From assembly GCA_937901255.1 (NCBI GenBank), contig CALCHN010000015.1:1-52935 (forward strand): a stretch of 52,935 bases of DNA, in the 5' to 3' direction. This DNA comes from an uncultured Flavobacteriales bacterium. GTDB taxonomy: Bacteria; Bacteroidota; Bacteroidia; Flavobacteriales_E; Vicingaceae. Below the pieces are notes generated by a model. It saw nothing but the letters and a program-made list of their open reading frames with translations. It did not search any database and was not told the origin of the DNA. Shown piece after piece: positions 42,405 through 51,106 of the stretch (the stretch's first letter is position 1; the number at the start of each line of letters is the position of its first letter). Both the position numbers and the translations under genes were made by a program.

Positions 42405-43025
42405 CTACAACATAATAATCTTGTTTCTTCCCAATTCAACAACTCCTTCGGTTTCTAATTGTTTTAGTAACCTAGAAATTACAACTCGAGCTGTACCTAA
42501 CTCATTTGCCATTTGTTCGTGGGTAATAGAAATAATATTACTTTTTGATAAAGCCACTTTATTTTCGAGGTAGTTCATTAAGCGTTCGTCCATTTTTTTA
42601 AATGCAATTTCATTTACTACATCCAACAGTTCTTCAAACCTTTTGTGATAAAGTCTAAACATGTAATCTAACCATTCCGGATATTCCCTCATTAATTCGC
42701 TCAACTTTTCAGTTGGAATAAAAAGTATCTCGGTATTTTCTTCTGCTATCGCTTTAATTTTGCTGGTATCTTGGTGTAAACCACCTAAAAAAGACATAAT
42801 GCAGCTTTCGCCAGATTTAATGTAATACAACAAAATTTCTCTACCATCATCATCTGTTCGCATTACTTTTATACTTCCAGTAATTACAATGGGAATAGAT
42901 TTAATGTAGCTATGGTCGTTAATTATTACTTCCCCTTCCTTAAAAATTTTTGAAAAACCTATTTGAGATAGTTTTTCATACATTTTAGAGGTAGTTTTCA
43001 TTGATATGTTGTTAGATAATTCCAT
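42405..43025 (-). CDS. Crp/Fnr family transcriptional regulator
   Basis: 206 residues: a cyclic-nucleotide-binding-type beta-roll (about 20-125; FKEGEVIINDHSYIKSIPIVITGSIKV in parts, LLYYIKSGESCIMSF) and a C-terminal winged helix (about 150-206; ITHEQMANELGTARVVISRLLKQLE is the recognition helix). The cysteine in SGESCIMS is shared by many Bacteroidota paralogues of this group. The ligand is unknown, and the FNR-type Cys cluster is absent. It is the third gene of a tight run rsmE-DUF4159-crp (8-base gap), so its level is tied to those genes. Regulated genes cannot be inferred here. Confidence 0.9.
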   Translation of the reverse strand: MELSNNISMKTTSKMYEKLSQIGFSKIFKEGEVIINDHSYIKSIPIVITGSIKVMRTDDDGREILLYYIKSGESCIMSFLGGLHQDTSKIKAIAEENTEILFIPTEKLSELMREYPEWLDYMFRLYHKRFEELLDVVNEIAFKKMDERLMNYLENKVALSKSNIISITHEQMANELGTARVVISRLLKQLETEGVVELGRNKIIML

Positions 43026-43032
43026 AGAACTT

Positions 43033-43698
43033 CTATTGTGTTAGTGCATACTGAATAATATTAGCACCCATTTGTAGTGCTTTTAATCTGTTTTCCTCTG
43101 AATTATTATGGATAACAGCATCTTCCCAACCATCGCCTAAGTCGCATTCAACATCATAAAAGCAGACTAACCTACCTTCGTAAATTAATCCAAAACCTTG
43201 TGCTGGTTTATTGTCGTGTTCGTGGATTTTTGGTAATCCGTTAAAATTATATTTCTGATGGTAAATAGGATGGTTGTAAGGCAATTCTACTAATTCCAAT
43301 TCAGGAAAAACCTTTTTTAGTTGAGGTCGGATAAATTGATCTAAGCCATAATTATCTGAGATATGTAAAAACCCACCACCAATAAGATAGTTTCTAATGT
43401 TTTGAGCTTCGTCATTAGAAAATATAATGTTTCCATGTCCGGTAAGGTGCACAAAAGGGTAGTTGAAAATTTCTTTGCTACCCACTTCAACAATGGCTTG
43501 CTCTGGATTGATGTTGGTTTTTAAGTTTTTGTTGCAAAATTTTACTAAGTTGGGTAATGAAGTTTCTAAATTAGCGTACCAATCGCCACCACCATTGTAT
43601 TTTGCCAAAGCAATTTGGTAAGAGTAAGGTTGCGTTTTTCCAGAAAAAGAAAAAATAGCTACTAATATGAATAGGATATAAAAACGCATTTTATTCAT
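43033..43698 (-). CDS. DUF4159 domain-containing exported protein
   Basis: 221 residues with a signal peptide (MRFYILFILVAIFSFSGKTQ). The mature part has the DUF4159 pattern: KYNGGGDWYANLETSLPNL, then FVHLTGHGNIIFSNDEAQNIRNYL, GGFLHISDNYGLDQFIRP, PIYHQKYNFNGLPKIHEHDN and the C-terminal WEDAVIHNNSEENRLKAL. The fold is related to glutamine-amidotransferase-like ThuA domains; the function is unknown. Either ATG 43698 (overlapping the rsmE stop by 8 bases) or ATG 43689 is possible; the second gives the cleaner signal peptide. It is coupled to rsmE upstream and crp downstream. Confidence 0.88.
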   Translation of the reverse strand: MNKMRFYILFILVAIFSFSGKTQPYSYQIALAKYNGGGDWYANLETSLPNLVKFCNKNLKTNINPEQAIVEVGSKEIFNYPFVHLTGHGNIIFSNDEAQNIRNYLIGGGFLHISDNYGLDQFIRPQLKKVFPELELVELPYNHPIYHQKYNFNGLPKIHEHDNKPAQGFGLIYEGRLVCFYDVECDLGDGWEDAVIHNNSEENRLKALQMGANIIQYALTQ

Positions 43699-44395
43699 TG
43701 ATTATTTTTATTGTAGTACAAGCATAAACTCCTGCAGTTTCTGTTCGGAGTCTGTTTTTACCCAAACTTATAGGGATAAAATTATGTTTTTTTATGGCAA
43801 TTTCTACTTCTTCTAAACTAAAATCTCCTTCAGGACCAATTAAAAGGATAACATCTTTACCTAAGGTATAAAGTTCTTTTAGGTGTTGTTGATTTTCTTC
43901 ATAACAATGAGCTATAAATTTTTGTTCAGCATCACATGCTTTAAGAAAATCTTTTAGTTTAACTGCTTCATTAATTTGAGGTAAAAAAGCTCTGCCAGAC
44001 TGTTTCATGGCTGCAATAGCTGTTTTTAGCAAACGCTCTTGTTTTACTACTTTCCGCTCGGAATTAGAGCAGATAATTGGGGTAATTTCATTGATACCTA
44101 TTTCTGTGGTTTTTTCTATAAACCATTCTAGTCTGTCGTTGTTTTTGGTTGGAGCAATAGCAATATGAATGTGAGGTTGTTCATCTTCCACTTTTGTAGA
44201 TTGAATAATATTTACCGTACATTGCTTTCCAACAGAAGTGATTTCGCAATGAAAAACCAAGCCTTTGCCGTTAAGGATAGTTATTTTGTTGCCAACAGCT
44301 AATCGTAACACACGCGAAATGTGCTTCGACTCAGCTTCATCTAAGGTAAAAGAAGCTTGCTGCTCATCAATATCAGGACAGTAGAAAAAGTTCAA
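43691..44395 (-). CDS. rsmE: 16S rRNA (uracil1498-N3)-methyltransferase
   Basis: Methylates U1498 in the decoding region of 16S rRNA. The 234-residue SPOUT enzyme has a PUA-like N-terminus (FFYCPDIDEQQASFTLDEAESKHISRVLR, read in parts), the SPOUT motifs RLEWFIEKTTEIGINEI and ERKVVKQERLLK, the SAM-binding knot ILLIGPEGDFSLEEVE, and LGKNRLRTETAGVYACT at the end. The start is TTG at 44395; it aligns with the usual family start and no ATG lies upstream in frame. A short CCCCTTTCGGGG repeat lies just upstream at 44429-44440. Confidence 0.95.
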   Translation of the reverse strand: MNFFYCPDIDEQQASFTLDEAESKHISRVLRLAVGNKITILNGKGLVFHCEITSVGKQCTVNIIQSTKVEDEQPHIHIAIAPTKNNDRLEWFIEKTTEIGINEITPIICSNSERKVVKQERLLKTAIAAMKQSGRAFLPQINEAVKLKDFLKACDAEQKFIAHCYEENQQHLKELYTLGKDVILLIGPEGDFSLEEVEIAIKKHNFIPISLGKNRLRTETAGVYACTTIKIINE

Positions 44396-44428
44396 CGTTC
44401 AAAAGTTTGTTAAAGTAGAAACAAAAGT

Positions 44429-44453
44429 CCCCTTTCGGGGGATTTAGGAGGCT
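44429..44453. repeat. CCCCTTTCGGGGGATTTAGG dispersed repeat
   Basis: Short inverted CCCC-TTTC-GGGG core followed by GATTTAGGAGGC, the reverse-oriented form of the CCCCTAAATCCCCC family. It fills the gap between the SPFH stop and the rsmE start. Confidence 0.7.
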
Positions 44454-45299
44454 TTAATTATTCCCTAAAATTATTGGTAAACCATCTTTTCCACTTCCAA
44501 CAACTACCACTTTTGAATTAGGAGATTTCGCTAACTCTAAGGTAGCTTCAATACCTTTTTCTGTAAGGATTTTATCTGTTAATGAAGCACTTAAAATTTG
44601 ATTGGCTTTGGCTTTACCTTCAGCATCAATTCGTTGGCGTTCAGCTTCTTTTTTGGCTTTTTCTAATTTAAACTCATACTCCAACGATTCTTGCTCTTGT
44701 TTCAATTTGTTTTCAATAGCCGTTTTAATGGTTGGAGGTAACATAATGTCTCTAACTAAAACATCATTTAATTGGACATGTTGTCTGTCTAAAATTTTTC
44801 TAGTTTCAATGTTGATTTCTTCCTGAATAACATCTCTTTTAGAAGAGTAAATTTCTTCAGGGGTATATCTACCAATTACACTTCTTGTTGCAGAACGTAT
44901 AGCCGGACGAACAACTCTTTCTACATAGTCAATTCCTTTTTCTTGGTATAACAAAGGTAATTTAACGAATTCAGGTTGATGCCATACGGAAACATCTACA
45001 GAAATTTCCAAACCGTTAGAAGATAATACAGCCATTTTCTCCATCACTTGTTGCTGACGAACTTCCATAGTTATCATTTTGTTCCAAGGAGCTATTAGAT
45101 GAAACCCCTCAGTATATGTTCTATCTTTTTCAACTCCTTCTCCAAAAGTCTTGAAAAGCACACCAGCTTCACCAGCTCCAATAGTTACAGAGCTTTTCCA
45201 TAAAAATACAATTACTACAATTCCTATTATTACGCTTAAAATTATTTTTTTACCATTTGCCGGAAATTCAGGCATATCCATTTGTTGATATTCACTCAT
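44454..45299 (-). CDS. Prohibitin-like SPFH (band 7) family membrane protein
   Basis: 281 residues with one N-terminal membrane helix (about 19-36, IILSVIIGIVVIVFLW) and an SPFH domain (about 40-200; IGAGEAGVLFKTFGEG, GFHLIAPWNKMITMEVRQQQ, RSATRSVIGRYTPEEIY). A long charged coiled coil follows (about 205-245; KLKQEQESLEYEFKLEKAKK). Prohibitin relatives assemble into large membrane rings and modulate proteases such as FtsH. No FtsH or HflK/C partner is adjacent. It is separated from rsmE by a short repeat, so cotranscription is possible but uncertain. Confidence 0.92.
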   Translation of the reverse strand: MSEYQQMDMPEFPANGKKIILSVIIGIVVIVFLWKSSVTIGAGEAGVLFKTFGEGVEKDRTYTEGFHLIAPWNKMITMEVRQQQVMEKMAVLSSNGLEISVDVSVWHQPEFVKLPLLYQEKGIDYVERVVRPAIRSATRSVIGRYTPEEIYSSKRDVIQEEINIETRKILDRQHVQLNDVLVRDIMLPPTIKTAIENKLKQEQESLEYEFKLEKAKKEAERQRIDAEGKAKANQILSASLTDKILTEKGIEATLELAKSPNSKVVVVGSGKDGLPIILGNN

Positions 45300-45789
45300 G
45301 TCTTTTTATTTAATTTAAAATTTATGCAAACTTACTATTATTTTGTAAGAATATTGATGGAAAGTTTTTTTACCACAGAGTCTTCGGGAATGGTAAAATT
45401 CCAACCTCAAAACAGATAACTTTGCAAAAATGCCACAGATTACACGAATTTGCACAGATTTTTTTTCACAGATTAAAATAGTTTCATTTTTAAAATCCTC
45501 ACAAACTTAACCGCCTTTAGCGGTTAATAATCTGTGAAATCTGCGTAATATGTGGTAGAAAAAAGTTGATATTCAATAAATTACAATTAGTTATATAGGA
45601 GATACTGAGGATACAGAGAAACCCTAACGCTAAGTACTCCTAAGTACTTTCTCTGTCAGAAAAAACTGCTGAAAGCGACATTATTTCAGGTTAACAGCGT
45701 GTTGTTAAGCCAAATTTTCAGGTTTATTATGGGTTTTTTGTAGTTGGAGTTGAATTTGATGCCCCAATAATAAATTAAAAACAAGTACT
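45300..45789. other. 490-bp gap with nested inverted repeats
   Basis: Divergent gap between the SPFH and clpB genes. 45433-45460 and 45529-45554 form a long imperfect inverted repeat of CACAGATTA wording around a perfect 8-bp hairpin at 45507-45527. A fragment with ACCACAGAG lies at 45372. 45600-45790 includes the clpB leader; I see no CIRCE element and no clear TAnnTTTG box. Confidence 0.6.
45433..45554. repeat. Inverted CACAGATTA repeat with inner TTAACCGC hairpin
   Basis: The left arm CCACAGATTACACGAATTTG (then CACAGATT) is complementary to the right arm AATCTGTGAAATCTGCGTAA (then TATGTGG) apart from a few mismatches. The inner hairpin TTAACCGC-CTTTA-GCGGTTAA is perfect. The same wording, partly inverted, occurs at 34924-35047. 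Confidence 0.75.
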
Positions 45790-48399
45790 ATGAACTTTAA
45801 CAATTATACTATCAAATCGCAAGAGGCTATACAACAGGCTCAGCAAATTGCTACAGGTTTAGGACAACAATCAATAGAAACAGGACATATCCTAAAAGGA
45901 ATTTTGGAAGTGGACGAGAATGTTGCTCCTTTCATTTTAAGCAAATTGGGCATTAACACCAATGTGTTCAAACAGACCTTAGATAAAATTGTGGAATCTT
46001 ATCCAAAAGTTTCTGGAGGAAACCAATACTTATCGCAAAATGCAAATAAAGCATTACAAAAAGCTACCGCATACTTAAAAGAATTTAAAGATGAATATGT
46101 AACCATAGAACATTTGTTGTTGGCATTGCTCGATGCAGGAGATACCGTTGCTCAGTTTATGAAAGACAACGGGATTAAAGAAAAAGAGATGAAAGCAGCC
46201 ATTCAGGAGTTGAGAAAAGGCGAAAAAGTGACTTCTCAAAGTCAGGAAGAGCAATATAATTCATTGAAAAAATATGCTAAAAACTTAAATGAATTAGCTA
46301 AAGAAAACAAGTTAGACCCGGTTATTGGTCGAGATGAAGAGATTAGAAGAGTACTTCAAATCTTATCTCGAAGAACTAAGAATAATCCTATTTTAGTTGG
46401 AGAGCCAGGAGTTGGTAAAACCGCTATTGCAGAAGGATTGGCACACAGAATAATTTCGGGAGATGTTCCTGAAAATCTTAAAAACAAGCAAATTTTTGCC
46501 TTGGATATGGGAGCATTAATAGCTGGAGCAAAATATAAAGGAGAATTTGAAGAGCGGTTAAAATCAGTAGTAAAAGAAGTAATTGGAGCTGAAGGAGATA
46601 TCGTATTGTTTATTGATGAAATCCATACCTTGGTGGGAGCTGGAGGAGGAGAAGGAGCCATGGATGCTGCCAATATTTTAAAGCCCGCTTTGGCAAGAGG
46701 CGAATTAAAAGCGATTGGAGCAACCACTTTAAATGAATATCAAAAATATTTTGAGAAAGACAAAGCCTTGGAAAGACGTTTTCAAAAAGTGATGATAGAC
46801 GAACCAACTACAGAGGATGCTATTTCTATTTTGAGAGGGATTAAAGAAAAATACGAAAATCACCATAAAGTGCAGATTAAAGATGCAGCCATTATTTCGG
46901 CTGTAGAACTTTCTCAACGATACATTACAGACAGATTTTTACCAGATAAAGCTATTGATTTAATTGATGAAGCAGCTTCAAAATTACGTATGGAAATTAA
47001 TTCTAAACCTGAAGTGTTAGATGAGATTGAACGTAAAATTATGCAGTTGGAAATTGAGCGTGAAGCTATTAAAAGAGAAAAAGATGATAAGAAGTTGAAT
47101 AAAATTCAGGAAGAGTTAGCGAATCTGAATGAAGAGAAAAATAGCTTAAATGCCAAGTGGATGGCAGAAAAAGAAGTCGTGGAAGGTATTCAAAAAGCGA
47201 AGGAAGAATTAGAAAATTTAAAATACGAAGCCGAACAAGCAGAAAGAAGTGGAGATTATGGTAAAGTGGCTGAAATACGTTACGGAAAAACCAAAGAAGC
47301 TGAGGAAAAGTTAGAAGCATATAAAGCCGATTTAGCTAAGATGCAATCGGGCTCAAAAATGATTAAGGAAGAAGTAACAGTGGAAGAAATTGCTGAGGTA
47401 GTTTCTAAATGGACGGGCATTCCAGTAACTAAAATGTTGGAAACGGAAAGAGAAAAATTACTTCGTTTGGAAGATGAACTTCACAAAAGAGTGGTTGGGC
47501 AGGAAGAAGCAATTACAGCTGTTGCCGATGCCGTAAGAAGAAGTAGAGCAGGCTTGCAAGATGAAAAACGACCGATTGGTTCTTTTATTTTCTTAGGAAC
47601 AACAGGTGTTGGGAAAACAGAGTTGGCAAAAGCATTAAGTGAATTTCTATTTAACGATGAAAATGCCATGACCAGAATAGACATGAGTGAATACCAAGAA
47701 AAACATTCCGTTTCGAGATTGATTGGTGCTCCTCCAGGATATGTGGGCTATGATGAAGGTGGTCAGCTTACAGAAGCAGTTAGAAGAAAACCTTACTCTG
47801 TAATTTTGTTAGACGAGATTGAAAAAGCTCATCCAGATGTGTATAATATTTTATTACAGGTATTGGATGATGGAAGATTGACCGACAACAAAGGTAGAGT
47901 GGTGAATTTTAAAAATACCATTATCATTATGACTTCTAACCTGGGTTCGCACATTATACAAGAGAGCTTTGAAAATATGGGTAAAATAGATCGAGAAAGT
48001 GTGGTAGAGAAAACTAAATTAGAAGTTGTTGGTTTATTAAGAAAAACGATTAGACCAGAGTTACTCAACAGAATTGATGAAACCATCATGTTTACTCCGC
48101 TAAGTGAAGCAGATATTTATCAAGTGGTAAAATTGCAGTTGGATATATTGGCTAAAATGGTCGCTAAAAACGACATAAAACTTACAGCTACAGATGAAGC
48201 AATACATAAAATAGCACTATTGGGGTATGACCCTCAATTTGGAGCACGACCTGTAAAAAGAGTGATACAGAAAAATGTGCTGAACGAACTTTCTAAAGAA
48301 ATTTTAGCAGGAAAAGTAACACCGGCATCAGAAATAGTGTTGGATGAGTTTGACGGAAAGTTTGTATTTAGAAATAAAATAGAAGGAAAAGAGAAGTAA
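45790..48399 (+). CDS. clpB: ATP-dependent chaperone ClpB
   Basis: Hexameric disaggregase that rescues aggregated proteins with DnaK. The 869-residue length is normal. An N-domain (about 1-145) is followed by the first AAA+ module with Walker A GEPGVGKTAIAEGLA near residue 205 and Walker B VLFIDEIHTLVGAG. The coiled-coil M-domain spans about 400-520 (ERKIMQLEIEREAIKREK). The second AAA+ module has GTTGVGKTELAKALSE near 608, GAPPGYVGYDEGGQL as pore loop and MTSNLGSHII. The C-terminal QFGARPVKRVIQKNVLN is typical. It is monocistronic, with a terminator directly downstream. Heat-shock control is likely, but no known heat-shock operator is visible. Confidence 0.98.
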   Translation: MNFNNYTIKSQEAIQQAQQIATGLGQQSIETGHILKGILEVDENVAPFILSKLGINTNVFKQTLDKIVESYPKVSGGNQYLSQNANKALQKATAYLKEFKDEYVTIEHLLLALLDAGDTVAQFMKDNGIKEKEMKAAIQELRKGEKVTSQSQEEQYNSLKKYAKNLNELAKENKLDPVIGRDEEIRRVLQILSRRTKNNPILVGEPGVGKTAIAEGLAHRIISGDVPENLKNKQIFALDMGALIAGAKYKGEFEERLKSVVKEVIGAEGDIVLFIDEIHTLVGAGGGEGAMDAANILKPALARGELKAIGATTLNEYQKYFEKDKALERRFQKVMIDEPTTEDAISILRGIKEKYENHHKVQIKDAAIISAVELSQRYITDRFLPDKAIDLIDEAASKLRMEINSKPEVLDEIERKIMQLEIEREAIKREKDDKKLNKIQEELANLNEEKNSLNAKWMAEKEVVEGIQKAKEELENLKYEAEQAERSGDYGKVAEIRYGKTKEAEEKLEAYKADLAKMQSGSKMIKEEVTVEEIAEVVSKWTGIPVTKMLETEREKLLRLEDELHKRVVGQEEAITAVADAVRRSRAGLQDEKRPIGSFIFLGTTGVGKTELAKALSEFLFNDENAMTRIDMSEYQEKHSVSRLIGAPPGYVGYDEGGQLTEAVRRKPYSVILLDEIEKAHPDVYNILLQVLDDGRLTDNKGRVVNFKNTIIIMTSNLGSHIIQESFENMGKIDRESVVEKTKLEVVGLLRKTIRPELLNRIDETIMFTPLSEADIYQVVKLQLDILAKMVAKNDIKLTATDEAIHKIALLGYDPQFGARPVKRVIQKNVLNELSKEILAGKVTPASEIVLDEFDGKFVFRNKIEGKEK

Positions 48400-48410
48400 A
48401 ACCCTTGCTT

Positions 48411-48445
48411 AAACCTGACAGGTTTCAAAAACCTGTTAGGTTTTT
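48411..48445 (+). terminator. clpB terminator 1
   Basis: AAACCTGACAGGTTT and AAACCTGTTAGGTTT form a 15-bp stem (one G-U) with a CAA loop and two further T residues, starting 12 bases after the clpB stop. Confidence 0.8.
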
Positions 48446-48460
48446 ATGGGAAATCTAACT

Positions 48461-48486
48461 AAGCGTAGAATTTTCTACGCTTTTTT
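48461..48486 (+). terminator. clpB terminator 2
   Basis: Perfect 10-bp stem AAGCGTAGAA / TTCTACGCTT, two-base loop TT, followed by four T residues. Placed 16 bases beyond the first hairpin. Confidence 0.85.
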
Positions 48487-48536
48487 ATTCATGATGACTT
48501 ACTAAAACTTAATTTAACTGTTAAATCTAAAATTTA

Positions 48537-48573
48537 AATCCTGATTGGTTAATAACCTTTCAGGATTTTTTTT
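48537..48573 (+). terminator. Third hairpin upstream of the YfhO-family gene
   Basis: AATCCTGA / TCAGGATT outer stem and GGTT-AAT-AACC inner stem separated by a symmetrical TT/TT bulge, followed by six T residues. It ends about 60 bases before the next start codon, so it may also act as an attenuator for that gene. Confidence 0.7.
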
Positions 48574-48634
48574 GTGATTTATTTTGTCTTTTGTTCAAAG
48601 TGATTAATTTTAGCCAATATTTAAAAATCGTTTC

Positions 48635-51070
48635 ATGGAGAAAAGTAAACCAATATTAAAACATCTTTTAGCAGTATTAATTTTATTTGTGGTAGCAGCA
48701 GCTTATTTCTATCCTGAATTACAGGGAAAGAAAATATTAAGTCATGACCAAGTGAGTGCAGCAGCAGCTGGAGCTCAATATGGAAAATATAAAGAAAATG
48801 ATGAAACGATTTTATGGACTTCTCGAATTTTCTCTGGAATGCCTCTGTATCAGGTGTCTTATAGAACTGATACTAATTTATTGAACAATGCTTTAATACT
48901 AGTAAAGGTTCTTCCTAAAAGCATGTGGTTGTGGTTTTATTTACTCTTAGGGTTTTATATAGCTCTATCTATACTTGGGTATGATACAAAAATAAGTGTG
49001 TTAGGAGCAATAGCTTTTGGTTTATGTACTTGGTTATTTTTATCCATAGAAGCAGGTCATTCTAGTAAAATGACAACACTCTCATTTGTTCCTCCACTAA
49101 TTGCTTCAATATTAATTTCCTACAGAGGTAGGTGGCTTATAGGTGGGGCATTAGCTGGATTGTTTACAGGCTTAGCCATTATGGCAAATCACCCTCAAAT
49201 TGTGTATTATGCCTTTTTTATGATTATGGCTATAGTAATTGTAATGTTTGTTCAGGCAATTAAAAATAAAACTTTGCCTGTCTTTTTTAAACGTTCATTT
49301 ATTTTATTAGCCTTTGGTATAATTGGGGTGCTAGCCAATACAGCAGCTTTGTGGACAACTTTTGATTATAGTAAAGAAACCATTAGAGGTGGAAAATCTG
49401 AATTAACCAAAGAAAATGTAAAACAAGGAACAGGGTTAGATTTAGATTATGCCATGCAATGGAGTTATGGCAAAGTAGAGACTATAAATTTATTAATTCC
49501 AGGGGCTTTTGCAGGAGGTGCTTCTTTAGATGAAAATTCAGCAACTTACGAAATGTTGGTAGAGAAAGGAGTACCAAAAAAACAAGCGTTAGACTATGTT
49601 AAAGGCTTGCCATTGTATTATGGCGACCAACCCTTTACAACAGGACCATCTTATATGGGTGCTGCAATTATCTTTTTATTTTTATTGTTGTTTTTCATTT
49701 CTTCAGATAGGGTAAGATGGGCTTATTTAGCAGTAACCATTATGGCTATAATCTTTTCTTGGGGAAAAAATTTCTTAATTGTAAATGAATTTTTCTTCAA
49801 TAACATTCCGTTGTATAATAAATTCAGGACACCTTCCATGTGGCTTTCTTTGGCTATGATAGCAGTTGTGTTGGGAGCAATAGCTGCTTTAAATATCATA
49901 ATAAATAAAAAAGCAAGCACCGAAAAAATTAAAAAAGGTTTACTGTATTCGGGAGCTATTTTAGGTGGAGTATCTGTATTTACATGGTTGTTTGGAGGTT
50001 CATTTTCAGATTTTGAAGGAGCATATGATGGACAAATTGCAGAATCGGGTATAGATATCAACGTTCTTATTGAAGATAGAATTGCCATGCTTAAGTCTGA
50101 TGCATTAAGAACGCTTGTAATTATAGCTTTAACGTTTGGTTTGTTATGGATGTTTGTTACCGAAAAACTAAAAGATGCTAAAATTGTTTTTGGAATGTTG
50201 GCTCTAATTATTGTTGGAGATATGTGGATGGTTGGAAAAAGATATTTGAATGATAGTGATTTTACCAAAGCAACTTCATTTGTAAAATCGATTAGACCAA
50301 CACAAGCTGATTTACAAATTCAAAACGACCCAGCATACTTTAGGGTTTTTAATACAACGGTAAGTTCTTTTAATGATGTTAAAACTTCTTACTTCCACAA
50401 TAGTGTTGGAGGATATAGTGCTGTAAAATTAATTCGTTATCAAGATTTAATTGAAAACCAATTGGCTAAAAACAACATGAATGTTTTTAACATGTTAAAT
50501 ACAAAATACTTTATTGTTGGTCAGCCCGGACAAGAAGAAGCAAGAACCAACCCTGATGCATGTGGTGAAGCTTGGTTTGTAAATAATATTAAATGGGTAA
50601 AAAATGCAGATGAAGAAATGGCTGCATTAACAGACTTTTTACCAAAATCAACAGTAATTATAGATGAACGTTTTAAAGATTACTTAAAAGATTTTACACC
50701 TAATCCTTCAGCTCAAAATTCAGTAAAACTAACCTCTTTCCATCCCGATAATATGGTGTATGAAGCAACTGCAAACACTACTAATTTCGCAGTTTTCTCA
50801 GAAATTTGGTACAAAGGAAATGAAGACTGGAAAGCATATATTGACGGAAAAGAAGTTGAATTTATTCGTGTAAATTATTTATTAAGAGGCTTATTAATTC
50901 CAGAAGGAACACACAAAATAGAATTCAAATTTTATCCTAAAACACATTATACCGGAAGTTACATTACATTCATATTCTCACTTATTTGTATTGTAGGCTT
51001 TGTGGTAGTAATTGTTTTATCAAAAATGGGTAAAAAATTACCAGGAATGGAGGAGGATATTAGAGATTAA
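48635..51070 (+). CDS. YfhO family membrane protein
   Basis: 811 residues with about 12-13 membrane helices (the first at 10-27, the last at about 780-800) and a large extracytoplasmic segment between about 555 and 775. It matches the YfhO family: FSGMPLYQVSY near the N-terminus, AIMANHPQIVYYAFF, YKFRTPSMW-type wording (LYNKFRTPSMWLSLAM), LNTKYFIVGQPG, and the C-terminal WKAYIDGKEVEFIRVNYLLRG. YfhO in Firmicutes is involved in lipoteichoic-acid glycosylation as a GT-C-type transferase; in Bacteroidota the substrate is unknown. It is preceded by three terminator-like hairpins and followed after 36 bases by the subtilase, so the two may share a transcript. Confidence 0.9.
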   Translation: MEKSKPILKHLLAVLILFVVAAAYFYPELQGKKILSHDQVSAAAAGAQYGKYKENDETILWTSRIFSGMPLYQVSYRTDTNLLNNALILVKVLPKSMWLWFYLLLGFYIALSILGYDTKISVLGAIAFGLCTWLFLSIEAGHSSKMTTLSFVPPLIASILISYRGRWLIGGALAGLFTGLAIMANHPQIVYYAFFMIMAIVIVMFVQAIKNKTLPVFFKRSFILLAFGIIGVLANTAALWTTFDYSKETIRGGKSELTKENVKQGTGLDLDYAMQWSYGKVETINLLIPGAFAGGASLDENSATYEMLVEKGVPKKQALDYVKGLPLYYGDQPFTTGPSYMGAAIIFLFLLLFFISSDRVRWAYLAVTIMAIIFSWGKNFLIVNEFFFNNIPLYNKFRTPSMWLSLAMIAVVLGAIAALNIIINKKASTEKIKKGLLYSGAILGGVSVFTWLFGGSFSDFEGAYDGQIAESGIDINVLIEDRIAMLKSDALRTLVIIALTFGLLWMFVTEKLKDAKIVFGMLALIIVGDMWMVGKRYLNDSDFTKATSFVKSIRPTQADLQIQNDPAYFRVFNTTVSSFNDVKTSYFHNSVGGYSAVKLIRYQDLIENQLAKNNMNVFNMLNTKYFIVGQPGQEEARTNPDACGEAWFVNNIKWVKNADEEMAALTDFLPKSTVIIDERFKDYLKDFTPNPSAQNSVKLTSFHPDNMVYEATANTTNFAVFSEIWYKGNEDWKAYIDGKEVEFIRVNYLLRGLLIPEGTHKIEFKFYPKTHYTGSYITFIFSLICIVGFVVVIVLSKMGKKLPGMEEDIRD

Positions 51071-51106
51071 ACTTTTAACAGATAACTATTAACGATTAAT
51101 AAAACG

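Noticed and set aside
46356..46727. 123-codon open frame antisense to clpB
   Set aside because: Lies fully within conserved AAA+ coding sequence; an artefact of the clpB codon pattern.
49723..50268. 181-codon open frame antisense to the YfhO-family gene
   Set aside because: Despite its length it overlaps a membrane-protein gene with clear family motifs and has no recognisable features.
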